41,217 bases of DNA from NCBI RefSeq assembly GCF_000420105.1, contig NZ_ATUH01000008.1, forward strand, positions 1 through 41,217, written 5' to 3'. Every line of letters starts with the position of its first letter. Within the stretch, counting starts at the first letter, position 1. The notes below the pieces were generated by a model, which saw nothing but the letters and a program-made list of their open reading frames with translations, was not told the DNA's origin and did not search any database. This DNA comes from Metamycoplasma orale ATCC 23714 (GTDB lineage Bacteria > Bacillota_I > Bacilli_A > Mycoplasmatales > Metamycoplasmataceae). Of the stretch, positions 29,552 through 38,131 are shown in pieces. The translations under genes and the position numbers were made by a program.

Positions 29552-29737
29552 TTATCAACTCGCTTTCTTAACACCAGGAATTTTTCCTTCATGTGCTAAA
29601 TTTCTGAAACATATTCTACAAATTTTATATTTTCTTAATACTGCATGTACCCTTCCACAAAGTTCACATCTTGTGTATTTTCTAACTTTGAATTTAGGTT
29701 CACGTTTTGCTTTCGCAATCATTGATTTTCTTGCCAC
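29552..29737 (-). CDS. rpsN: 30S ribosomal protein S14, zinc-binding type
   Basis: 61 residues: four Cys in CELC and CRIC make a zinc ribbon, and the protein ends VKKASW with the last Trp coded by TGA. This is the short zinc form (type Z) usual in Gram-positives. Lies between rplE and rpsH. Confidence 0.95.
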
Positions 29738-29749
29738 GTTTACTCCTTA

Positions 29750-30310
29750 TTATGCTTGTTTGTTAAATGGAATACCAAGATGTTTAAGTAATGCTAATGC
29801 TTCTGCATTAGATTTTGCACTTGTAACAATAATAATATCCATTCCTTTTAATTTACGGATTTTATCGAAACTAATTTCAGGAAATATAATTTCTTCTTTT
29901 ACACCTAAAGCAAAGTTACCTTTACCGTCAAAACTTTTATGGTTAAGACCATTAAAGTCTCTCACACGAGGAAGTGCTACATTAATAAGTTTAGTTAAAA
30001 ATGATCACATTTTTTCTCTTCTTAAAGTAACTTTTCCGCCCATAGGCATACCTTCTCTTAATTTTCAAGATGCTAATGATTTTTTAGCAGTTGTTTGAAA
30101 AGGTTTTTGTCCTGTTATTAATGCAAGTTCTGACATAACTTCTTCAATAGCTTTTGAATTTGATACTTCATTACCTGCAGTCATATTAATAACAATTTTT
30201 TCAAGTCTAGGAACTTCCATAGCTGAAGTATATTTAAATTCTTTCATTAAGGCAGGCTTAATTTCTTTTAAATATTTCTTTTCTAGTTCTAATTTTTTAC
30301 TAGTAGCCAT
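29750..30310 (-). CDS. rplE: 50S ribosomal protein L5
   Basis: 186 residues with TGA-Trp codons. Conserved [33 protein letters not shown] and [20 protein letters not shown] are seen. Binds 5S rRNA and contacts P-site tRNA. Its ATG shares a base with the rplX stop. Confidence 0.96.
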
Positions 30311-30657
30311 TATTTACCTCCTAAAACTTTTTTAGTTTTTCTCAAGTATCTTTGTTTTTGTCCTGATTTAGCATCAGTTTTTCAACCAATTTTACTTGCT
30401 TCTGCGCCTTTATTTTGCGCATTACCTTTTTTAACCATATAACCAACATTTGAAATATGAATAGGGAATTCTTTCTTTTCAATTTTTCCTTCTTGGTTTT
30501 CTTGGCTAGGCTTGTGGTGTTTGGTCTTTTTATTAACATCTTTAACAATAACGGTTTGTTTCTTGTAATTTGTTTCTAAAACAGCACCAGTTTTACCTTT
30601 ATCTTTACCTGATAGTATTACAACTAAGTCATTCTTTTTAATTTTTGTTGAAGCCAT
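30310..30657 (-). CDS. rplX: 50S ribosomal protein L24
   Basis: 115 residues once a TGA is read as Trp near the end. A KOW motif is present in [20 protein letters not shown]. The C-terminus [20 protein letters not shown] fits L24. Both ends overlap the neighbours by one base (rplN and rplE). Confidence 0.95.
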
Positions 30658-31025
30658 TATAATACCTCCGGTGCAAGTGATGTTATTTTTACATAACCTT
30701 TTTCACGTAGTTCTCTAGCCACTGGGCCAAATACCCGTGTTCCTCTTAATGTGCCATCTTCTTTAATTAAAACAACGGCGTTATCATCAAAAGCAATTTT
30801 TGATCCATCAGGTCTTACAAGACCTCTAGTTGTTCTAACAATAACAGCTTTAACAACTTGTCCTTCTTTTACAAGACCATTAGGAATTGCTTTTTTTACA
30901 GTTACAACAACTACATCACCAATGTTAGTACTCTTAACAATTGAGCCACCAAGGTTTTTAATTATCATAACTTCTTTTGCTCCAGAATTATCTGCAACAT
31001 TACATCTACTAAACTCTCTAAGCAT
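30657..31025 (-). CDS. rplN: 50S ribosomal protein L14
   Basis: 122 residues, exactly the normal length, starting [20 protein letters not shown]. An in-frame TTG at 31046 adds 7 residues but lies in the GGAGG Shine-Dalgarno, so the ATG at 31025 is chosen. It overlaps the rpsQ end by 8 bases. Conserved [19 protein letters not shown] is seen. Confidence 0.96.
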   Translation of the reverse strand: MLREFSRCNVADNSGAKEVMIIKNLGGSIVKSTNIGDVVVVTVKKAIPNGLVKEGQVVKAVIVRTTRGLVRPDGSKIAFDDNAVVLIKEDGTLRGTRVFGPVARELREKGYVKITSLAPEVL

Positions 31026-31545
31026 TGTCGTTACCTCCAATAGCATGAGATCTAACTTCTACCAATCTAAAGTGTTTAGTTTTAGATAATGGTCTAGTTT
31101 CTTGTATTTTAACAACATCTCCAACTTTTGCGGTGTTATTTTCATCATGCACTGCAAATTTCTTTGATTTTTTGAAACGTTTTAAATACAATGGGTGTTT
31201 TCTATATGTTTCAACCATAACAGTAATGGTTTTATTATTTTTAATGCTTACAACTGTACCAACTAATGTTTTACGTCTATTTTCTCTAACTACAACTTTG
31301 TTATCAACTTGTGCATTAGCAACTTTTTTAGGTTTTGAAACTTTTTTAGTTGTTGATGATTTTGAAACAGCTTTTTTTGCTACTACTGGTTTTTCAGAAA
31401 CTTTAGTTTCTGCTACCTTTTTAGTAGTTTCTTTGGTAGCAACTTTTTTAGGAGCAGCTTCTTTTTTAACTGCTGGTTTTGCTACTGTTTCTTTTTTAGG
31501 ACTAGCAACTTTTTTTGTTGTAGTTTTTTTGGTTTCTTCAGCCAT
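31018..31545 (-). CDS. rpsQ: 30S ribosomal protein S17 with long N-terminal extension
   Basis: 175 residues against the usual 85. The S17 core begins near residue 87 ([20 protein letters not shown], then [20 protein letters not shown]). Residues 1-86 are Lys/Ala/Thr/Val low complexity built from steps such as [24 protein letters not shown]. No signal or known domain. The ATG shares a base with the rpmC stop, so the extension directly follows the tail of L29. Confidence 0.94.
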   Translation of the reverse strand: MAEETKKTTTKKVASPKKETVAKPAVKKEAAPKKVATKETTKKVAETKVSEKPVVAKKAVSKSSTTKKVSKPKKVANAQVDNKVVVRENRRKTLVGTVVSIKNNKTITVMVETYRKHPLYLKRFKKSKKFAVHDENNTAKVGDVVKIQETRPLSKTKHFRLVEVRSHAIGGNDNA

Positions 31546-32156
31546 TATTTAGTTTCTCCTTTTTTAACTGTTACTTTTGCAGTTGATTTACTTTCTTTTT
31601 TTACTGCTACTTTTTTAGGTTCTGATTTCACTTCAACTTTTTTTGTTTCAGTGCTTTTCTTTTCAGTAACTTTTTTAGCAGGTTTTACTGACGTATCTTC
31701 TTTTTTAGTTGATTTTTCTACTTTAGTTGCTTCTTTTTTTGGAGCAACTTTTGCAGTTGTTTTAGGTTTAGATACTTTTGTATCTTCTGCTTTTTTAGTT
31801 TCTTCTTTAACTACAACTTTTTTGGTTGCTGCTTGTGAAGAAACTTTTTTAGCAGGTTTTACTTCTTTAGCTTTCTTTGCTTCTTTTTCAGCTTTATTTT
31901 TAGCAAGTTCTACTTTTCTTGCTTCTTTTTCAGCTGCGATTATTTTATCGATTTCAGCTCTTTGAGCATCATATCTTTTTTGATTTAATGCAGTTAATAC
32001 TCTAGCGATATTTTTCTTAACTTCATTTATGCTATGGGTTTTGTCTAATTGCTTAGTTGCATTTTTCATTCTTAAAGAGAATAATTCAGCTTTATATTCA
32101 GCTACTAATTCATTAAGTTCTTTTTCAGATTTAGATAGTAATTGTTTATATTCCAT
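31545..32156 (-). CDS. rpmC: 50S ribosomal protein L29 with long C-terminal extension
   Basis: 203 residues against the usual 65. The two-helix core is in the first 65 residues ([20 protein letters not shown], then [18 protein letters not shown]). It is followed by a helical Lys/Glu/Ala stretch and then a low-complexity Lys/Val/Thr tail with KKV, KKEATK and EKKSTETKK steps. L29 lies at the peptide exit tunnel, so the tail would be at the site where nascent chains and SRP dock. Confidence 0.93.
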   Translation of the reverse strand: MEYKQLLSKSEKELNELVAEYKAELFSLRMKNATKQLDKTHSINEVKKNIARVLTALNQKRYDAQRAEIDKIIAAEKEARKVELAKNKAEKEAKKAKEVKPAKKVSSQAATKKVVVKEETKKAEDTKVSKPKTTAKVAPKKEATKVEKSTKKEDTSVKPAKKVTEKKSTETKKVEVKSEPKKVAVKKESKSTAKVTVKKGETK

Positions 32157-32158
32157 AA

Positions 32159-32599
32159 CTATTTATCTCCTTTAACTTCTTCTTTAGGTTCTTCTCTTTT
32201 TACGATTTTTCAAGTAACTGGCAATTTGTGACCACCAAGTCTAAGAGCTTCCTTCATAACTTCTTCAGTATTTCCCATAGTTTCGAACATAACTGTTCCT
32301 TCTTTAACTACTGCGAATCATTCTTCTGGAGAACCCTTACCTGAACCCATACGTACACCAATAGGTTTTGATGTTTTAGACATGTGAGGGAATATTTTTA
32401 TAACAACTTTTCCTTCACGACCCATATAACGAGTAATAGCAATACGGGCTGCTTCGATTTGTTTTGCACTTATTCATGCAGATGAAGTAGATTTAAGTCC
32501 ATATTCACCAAAAGTAACAGTGTTATTTCTAGCAGCTTTTACTTTATCATGACGAATACGAAACATTTTTCTATGTTTAGTTCTTTTTGGTTGTAACAT
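32159..32599 (-). CDS. rplP: 50S ribosomal protein L16
   Basis: 146 residues. It begins [20 protein letters not shown] and contains [37 protein letters not shown] (Trp by TGA) and [12 protein letters not shown]. The usual length with a short charged end. Its start overlaps the rpsC end by 23 bases. Confidence 0.95.
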
Positions 32600-33329
32600 T
32601 TTTATCTCCACCTTTTTGTTCAAAAGTTCTCTTAGATTTCTTTTCTACTTCAAGTTGTTCATATAATGTTTTTTCTTCTAAGTTATTTTTAGAAAGAATT
32701 TCACCAAGTGATACTCAAACTTTAACTCCAAGAATACCATATGTTGTTTTCGCAAGTGCAACAGCATAATCAACATCTTGTCTTAAGGTATGTAATTTCA
32801 TTTCACCTTCAGTATATCCTTCGGTTCTAGCCATATCTACACCATTAAGACGTCCAGCAACAGAGGTTTTAATTCCTTTTGCGCCAGCTTTCATAGCAGC
32901 TCTAATTGCTTGTTTTTGAGCAAGTCTAAAGCTACCACGATTTTCTAATTTAACAGCAATTCCTTCTGCTAATAATCTAGCATTTAGATCAGGTTTAGTA
33001 AGTTCTACTACATTTAATGTAATATCAGCTTTTTTATTTCTAATAAATTTTTTGATATCAGTAGTTAATAATTTAATATTTTCACCATTAGTTCCTAATA
33101 ATGCAGCAGGTTTTGCTGAAAAAATAGAAACAACAATAGCATTTTTTTGGTTTCTTTTAATAGAAACTTTTCCAATTAAATATTCTCTAACTCTTTTATC
33201 TAAAAATTTATAAATTTTTTGATCTTCAATTAATTGAGAAGCAAGTTTATCTTTATCAGCATATCAAACTGTATTTAAAGGTTTTGTTATACCGTAACGA
33301 AAACCATTTGGATTAATTTTTTGTCCCAT
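32577..33329 (-). CDS. rpsC: 30S ribosomal protein S3
   Basis: 250 residues. Starts [23 protein letters not shown] domain holds [18 protein letters not shown] (the usual GxxG is TNGE-type), and the C-terminal domain has [20 protein letters not shown] and VKVWVSLGEIL. Reading through several TGA-Trp codons is required. Forms the mRNA entry tunnel. The last 25 residues overlap the rplP start. Confidence 0.95.
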
Positions 33330-33332
33330 AAA

Positions 33333-33989
33333 TTACTTGCCTCCTTTTTCTTTAGATTCAACTTTTTTAGTTGTGGTTTTTTTAGGTGCTGAAGTTTTAG
33401 GTTTAACTTCAACTTTCTTTTCACTAGCAGGTTTTTTAGCTGCAGGCTTTGCTTGTGTTGAAGATTTTTTAACTTCAACTTTTTCTTTTTTTGCTACTTT
33501 TGGTTCAGAAGCTTTTTTAGCTTCTGATACTAATTTTGCTTTAATTTCTTTTGAAACTTTTTCTTCTTTTTTAGGTTCTTTTTCTGAAGATGATTTAATA
33601 GATTTATTTTCTACTTCTTCAAATGGTTGAGATCCTATTTCAGCAAGTTCAATATAGAAATTGCTTGTTCTTTTTAAAAGTGGAAATGCTCTTCCACGTG
33701 AGTGAGGTTGAAATCTTTTTAATGTTGGTCCATCATTAACTAATATTTTAGAAACATAAAGTTTCTTAGCATCAAGTCCTGCATTGTTAGTTGCATTAGC
33801 AATTGCAGAATTAAGTAATTTTAGAATTATTTCTGATGATTTTTTATGAGTTGTTTGCAATATTAATAAAGCATCAGTAACTGAACAATATCTAATTAAG
33901 TCAGCTACTAATCTAGCTTTTCTAGGGCTTACTCTTTGAATCTTAACAGATGCTTTTACTGATTTATTTAAAATTTCGTGTAAAGACAT
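33333..33989 (-). CDS. rplV: 50S ribosomal protein L22 with C-terminal extension
   Basis: 218 residues against the usual 112. The core ends near residue 112 and carries VSPRKARLVADLIRYCSV, the tunnel hairpin RFQPHSRGRAFPLLKRTSNF and EL. The remaining 105 residues are Lys/Glu/Ser low complexity (SSEKEPKKEEKVSKEIKAKL, KPAAKKPASEKKVEVKPK). L22 lines the exit tunnel. It starts at a one-base overlap with rpsS. Confidence 0.94.
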   Translation of the reverse strand: MSLHEILNKSVKASVKIQRVSPRKARLVADLIRYCSVTDALLILQTTHKKSSEIILKLLNSAIANATNNAGLDAKKLYVSKILVNDGPTLKRFQPHSRGRAFPLLKRTSNFYIELAEIGSQPFEEVENKSIKSSSEKEPKKEEKVSKEIKAKLVSEAKKASEPKVAKKEKVEVKKSSTQAKPAAKKPASEKKVEVKPKTSAPKKTTTKKVESKEKGGK

Positions 33990-34264
33990 TATTTCTTTCC
34001 TTTATCTGCACCATGACCATTAAAGGTTCTAGTTTGCGCAAATTCACCTAATTTATGTCCTACCATATCGTTTGAAATAAACACATCAATAAATGCTTTA
34101 CCATTATGAACTTGAAATGTTAATCCCACAAATTCTGGGTATATAGTAGATCTTCTTGATCAAGTCTTAATTGGACGTTTAGGAGATTTACCTTCAAATA
34201 TTGCCATAACTTTTTTCATAAGATGATCATCAACAAAAGGGGCTTTTTTTAATGAACGTGCCAT
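33989..34264 (-). CDS. rpsS: 30S ribosomal protein S19
   Basis: 91 residues: [40 protein letters not shown] (Trp by TGA) and [17 protein letters not shown]. Normal length. Sits on the head of the small subunit next to S13. Overlaps rplB and rplV by one base each. Confidence 0.96.
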
Positions 34265-35109
34265 TATTTATTTTCCTTTCTTCTTCTAATAATAAGTTTG
34301 TTTGATGCTTTTTTAGTTTTTCTGGTTTTAACACCAAGAGCTTTTTTACCTCATGGAGTCATAGGACTTTTACGTCCAATAGGTTGGCGACCTTCACCCC
34401 CACCATGTGGGTGGTCATTAGGGTTCATTGCTGAACCTCTAACTGTAGGTCTAATACCTCTTAATCTATTTCTTCCAGCTTTTCCAATATTAACAAGTGA
34501 ATATTCTTCATTTCCAACTTCACCTACTGTTGCACGACACACTGCAAGAACTTTTCTAACTTCACCAGATTTTAGACGAAGAATAATGTATTTACCAGTT
34601 TCATCTTTACCTAATATTTGAGCAGATGAACCAGCAGATCTTGCAATTATTCCACCTTGTTTTGGTTGAAGTTCAATATTGTGTACAAATGTACCTTCAG
34701 GTATATTTTTTAATGGAAGTGTGTTTCCAATTTGAATGTCAACATTTTCACCTGAGATAATTTGTTGACCAATTTTTATGTTTTTTGGGCTAATAATATA
34801 TCTTTTTTCACCATCTTTATAAACTACTAAAGAAATGTTTGCTGATCTATTTGGATCATATTCAATAGTTTTAATAGTTCCAGGGATATTATCTTTATCT
34901 CTTTTGAAATCGATAATACGATAAAATCTCTTTAATCTTCCCCCGTGATGACGAGTTGTTATTTTACCTTGGTTGTTTCTACCAGCAGTTGTAGATAACT
35001 TAACTAATAACGATTTTTCAGGTGCATGTCCTGATAAGTTTGCTTGGTAATCTAACGAAGACATATTACGGCGACCATTTGTATATGCTTTAAATTTTTT
35101 AATTGCCAT
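34264..35109 (-). CDS. rplB: 50S ribosomal protein L2
   Basis: 281 residues with one TGA-Trp in [15 protein letters not shown], a strictly conserved Trp. The conserved [20 protein letters not shown] sits near the peptidyl-transferase centre, and [20 protein letters not shown] lies in the N-terminal part. Normal length. An RBS AAGGAG precedes the start, 41 bases after rplW. Confidence 0.97.
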
Positions 35110-35150
35110 AATTTTCTCCTTATCTTAAAAATATTGTTATCTTTTAAGAA

Positions 35151-35774
35151 TTATTTGTCGGCTTTTTTAGGAGCAGCTTTTTTTACAGTTTCTTTTTTAG
35201 GCGCTGCTTCTTTTTTAGCGGTTGATGCTTTAGGTTTAGCTTCAACTTTTTTTACTTCTTTTTTAACTTCAGTAGTTTTAGCTACAGACTTTGTAGTTTT
35301 TGTACTTGAAGATTTTGTAGCAGGTTTTTTAACTTCAGATTTCTTTTCTGCTGAATCTGATTTTTTAGGTTCTGCTTTAGCTTTTGCTTTGGCAGCAATT
35401 TTTTCTGCTGCTTTCTTTTCTACATCAGTAAGTTCTGTAGATTTTTGTTCTCTAGCTTTTTTCTTAGCTTCTAATTCTTCTGCCTTAGCTTCTTCTGGGA
35501 ATAAAATTATTTTTGAACCTTCTGCTAATTGCACGTATGCTTTTTTAACAGCAGGTTTAAATCCTTTTGATCTTCCTAAGCTAGCAGGTTTTTTGTCATA
35601 ATTAATAACATTAATAGAAACTACTTTAACGCCAAAGATAAATTCAATTGCTTGTTTAATTTCGATTTTATTGCATCTTGGATCAACTGCAAATGTATAA
35701 AGATTTTTATTTGATCTAGCAATTTCAGATTTTTCAGTTAATATTGGATATTTAACAACTTCGTTTATATTCAT
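35151..35774 (-). CDS. rplW: 50S ribosomal protein L23 with C-terminal extension
   Basis: 207 residues against the usual 95. The core (VVKYPILTEKSEIARSNKNL, VKVVSINVINYDKKPASLGR) ends near residue 95. The rest is Lys/Ala/Glu low complexity, first helical (KAEELEAKKKAREQKSTEL) and then KKEVKKVEAKPKASTAKK-like. L23 is the docking point for SRP and trigger factor at the tunnel exit, so the tail is near L29's. One-base overlap with rplD. Confidence 0.94.
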   Translation of the reverse strand: MNINEVVKYPILTEKSEIARSNKNLYTFAVDPRCNKIEIKQAIEFIFGVKVVSINVINYDKKPASLGRSKGFKPAVKKAYVQLAEGSKIILFPEEAKAEELEAKKKAREQKSTELTDVEKKAAEKIAAKAKAKAEPKKSDSAEKKSEVKKPATKSSSTKTTKSVAKTTEVKKEVKKVEAKPKASTAKKEAAPKKETVKKAAPKKADK

Positions 35775-36535
35775 TATTTAACCAACCCTTCTAGATATTT
35801 AATATCTTCTTTGCTAATTACTAATACATCAGCAGCTACTAAGTTTTCAACTGATAAACTTGTAACTTTTACTACATTTACATTTGGTAAGTTTCTTGCT
35901 GATAAAAATACATTTTCATCATTTGAAACTAATAAAACGTTATTAAGCACTGCAATTTTCTTTTTGTTTAATTCAATTAATAAGTCTCTTGTTGAAGGTT
36001 TTGAAACTTTAAATTCATGAACTAAAACTGCTTTTTCTTTAGCTAATAATGTTAATGCTGAAATAAGTGCATTTTTTCTAACTTTCTTATTAACTTTAAG
36101 ATTGTAATTTCTTTGTACAGTAGGACCGAATGCTCTACCACCTCCAACAAATATTGGAGATCTTAATGATCCAGCACGAGCACTACCTGTTCCTTTTTGT
36201 CTTCATGGTTTTTTACCAGTTCCACTTACTTCGCCACGAGTTTTAACTTTATGGGTTGAAAATCTCTTTGCAGCTCTTTCAGATAGAATAGTATCAAACA
36301 TTGCTTGTGGATAAATTGTAGAAGCACCAAAAACATTTTTAGGCAAGGTTTCATTTTCAAATGAAACTTTATTTTCAACTTTTTTGGTTACTGTTCTAAC
36401 TTGGCTAATTTTTGCTTTTTCAGATTGTGGTTTAGTAGAAGGTTTTGCTTTTGAACTAGAAGTTGTCTTTTTAGTAGTTGATGAAGTTGTGGTTTTAACT
36501 TTAACTTCTTTTGTAGTGGTTTTTGTTTCAGCCAT
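35774..36535 (-). CDS. rplD: 50S ribosomal protein L4 with N-terminal extension
   Basis: 253 residues with TGA-Trp in RQKGTGSARAGSLRSP context. The core has NVFGASTIYPQAMFDTIL and SLRSPIFVGGGRAFGP. The first 55 residues are Thr/Ser/Lys low complexity (TKTTTKEVKVKTTTSSTTKK). L4 also represses the S10 operon in E. coli by binding its leader; here that is only a possibility. One-base overlaps with rplC and rplW. Confidence 0.95.
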
Positions 36536-37380
36536 TATTTATCTCCTTCAACTTTTTCTTCTTTAGCTTCAACTTTAGCAGCTTCAGCTTCGTTCTTTAA
36601 TTCTTCTTCTTTTTGTGCAATCTTAGTTTGCATTTCGTTTATAGTCATTTTCATGTCAATATCTAAACCAAGTTTTTTAGCATGTTCGAATAATTCATTC
36701 TTACGTAATGCTACTTTTAGATTTAAAAGCTCTGTTTGTTTTTTAACATTTGGTTGTTTGATTGAAGATTTAACAGTTACATAAGCACCTTTTGCTCCGG
36801 GAACACTTCCTTTAACAATAAGCACATTTTTGTCTAGATCAACTTTGATTACTTCTAGATTTTGAATTGTAACTTTTTCACATCCCATATGTCCAGGCAT
36901 TGTCATACCAGGTCAAACTCTGTTTCCCATGATATCACCAATAGAACCTGTTTGTCTTACTGGTTGAGATCCTCCACCACCACCGTGTGATTTAGGACCA
37001 ATATGTTGGTTGTATCTTTTAATTGTTCCGGCAAATCCTTTTCCTTTAGAAGTTGCGGTAACATCTACAATTTGTCCTTCTTCAAAAATTGAGGCATCAA
37101 TTGTATCACCTAAGTTATAACCAGACATATTTCTGATTTCTTTAACGAAGCGCTTAGGTGTTGTATTTGCTTGTAGAAAGCGATTGATTTCAGGTTTTTT
37201 TACTTGTGACTTTTTCTTTTCATCAATAGCAAGTTGGATTGCAACATATCCATCTTTTTCAGATGATAGAACTTTAGTAACAACATTTGGTTTAACTTCA
37301 ATTATTGTAACTGGAATTAATGCACCAGATTGGGTGAATAATTGGGTCATTCCAACTTTTTTTCCTAAGATTCCTTTCAT
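36535..37380 (-). CDS. rplC: 50S ribosomal protein L3 with C-terminal extension
   Basis: 281 residues against the usual 210. It starts [20 protein letters not shown] and has the loop [20 protein letters not shown] and [17 protein letters not shown]. One TGA-Trp is needed to join the halves. The C-terminal 70 residues form a Lys/Glu/Ala helix ([20 protein letters not shown] then [20 protein letters not shown]). Confidence 0.95.
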
Positions 37381-37442
37381 AATTTTCCTTTCAATTTATT
37401 TTTTTAAAATTGTTTCTATAAAAAACAAAAGTCTGTTATCAA

Positions 37443-37748
37443 CTAGTTAACAGATTTTAGACTAATTTGAACTCCTGAAGGAAGTTCTAATCTTTTCATT
37501 TTGTCTACAAGGGTAGCAGAAACATTTTGTAAAACGATTAAACGTTTATGTGTTCTGCTTTCGAATTGTTCACGAGATTTTTTGTTAACGTGAACAGATC
37601 TTAAAATTGTAATAATTTCTTTTCTTGTAGGAAGCGGAATAGGTCCACTAATTTTTGCTTTTTCACTTTTAGCTAATGATACAACTTTTTTAGCAGCATC
37701 ATCAACTAAATAAGCATCGAAAGATTTTAATTTAATTTCTAATTTCAT
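37443..37748 (-). CDS. rpsJ: 30S ribosomal protein S10
   Basis: 101 residues: KLKSFDAYLVDDAAKKVVSL, ISGPIPLPTRKEIITILRSV and SREQFESRTHKRLIVL. Normal length. First gene of the superoperon, with RBS AAGGAG and a leader of about 110 bases upstream. Also interacts with NusB in antitermination in other bacteria. Confidence 0.97.
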   Translation of the reverse strand: MKLEIKLKSFDAYLVDDAAKKVVSLAKSEKAKISGPIPLPTRKEIITILRSVHVNKKSREQFESRTHKRLIVLQNVSATLVDKMKRLELPSGVQISLKSVN

Positions 37749-37750
37749 AT

Positions 37751-37862
37751 TTGTTCTCCTTGTTCATTTTTTCTTGAACTAACTCCACATAAGTTATCGA
37801 TACCCTAGATGAACAACTAAGCTTGGTGTACCGCAATCTTACGCTTCAAAGTTGTAGTTGCA
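37751..37862 (-). promoter_or_regulatory. Structured leader of the S10 superoperon (candidate)
   Basis: The minus-strand transcript before rpsJ is about 110 bases, and unlike its surroundings contains GC-bearing segments. CAACTA near its start can pair with TAGTTG 40 bases later, enclosing GAAGCGTAAGATTGCGGTAC. A further TATCGATA palindrome and an AACT/AGTT pair precede the RBS. It could be an r-protein-binding leader; L4 is the usual regulator. I do not recognise a named Rfam family. Confidence 0.5.
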
Positions 37863-37868
37863 TTTACT

Positions 37869-37874
37869 ATTATA
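37869..37874 (-). promoter_or_regulatory. Extended -10 promoter of the S10 superoperon
   Basis: The minus strand reads TGATATAATAG, an extended -10. The -35 region is only AT-rich. The predicted start is at about 37862, leaving a 114-base leader. Confidence 0.6.
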
Positions 37875-38033
37875 TCAAAAAATATTTTTTAAATATAAAA
37901 TAATTTTTTTTAGTTTTTTAAGCATTTAAAAAAGTTATTTTTTCAGCTAATTTTTAGACCAAATTTGGATTAAAAAACTATAAAAATATCACACAAAATC
38001 TAATAAAATTGTAAGGAAAAATCAATAATAATA

Positions 38034-38039
38034 TATAAT
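38034..38039 (+). promoter_or_regulatory. Possible -10 box of xfp
   Basis: TATAAT on the plus strand, with TTGTAA (38009-38014) 19 bases upstream as a poor -35. It would give a leader of about 85 bases that includes the 10-bp hairpin TTTTGTTTTT/AAAAACAAAA (38070-38093). Confidence 0.35.
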
Positions 38040-38131
38040 TATTAATACACATTTTTGATAAAAATTTCATTTTGTTTTTATTAAAAAACAAAAATAATAA
38101 TGATAAAAAACATTATAGAAAAGAGGTATAA

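Larger units (their letters stand above)
37749..38131. other. Divergent intergenic region between rpsJ and xfp
   Basis: A 383-base non-coding stretch. The rpsJ half (37749-37862) is less AT-rich and looks like a structured RNA leader. The middle (37880-38030) is very AT-rich with no ORF. The xfp half holds a -10 candidate (38034-38039) and an AT hairpin (38070-38093). Confidence 0.7.

Noticed and set aside
31651..31965. Phe/Val-rich plus-strand ORF opposite L29 (and similar ones opposite S17, L22 and L23)
   Set aside because: Antisense of Lys-rich low-complexity tails; it has no RBS and is explained by codon composition.
31230..31970. CRISPR-like repeats
   Set aside because: The repetition is short, irregular and coding; no constant repeat with unique spacers is seen.
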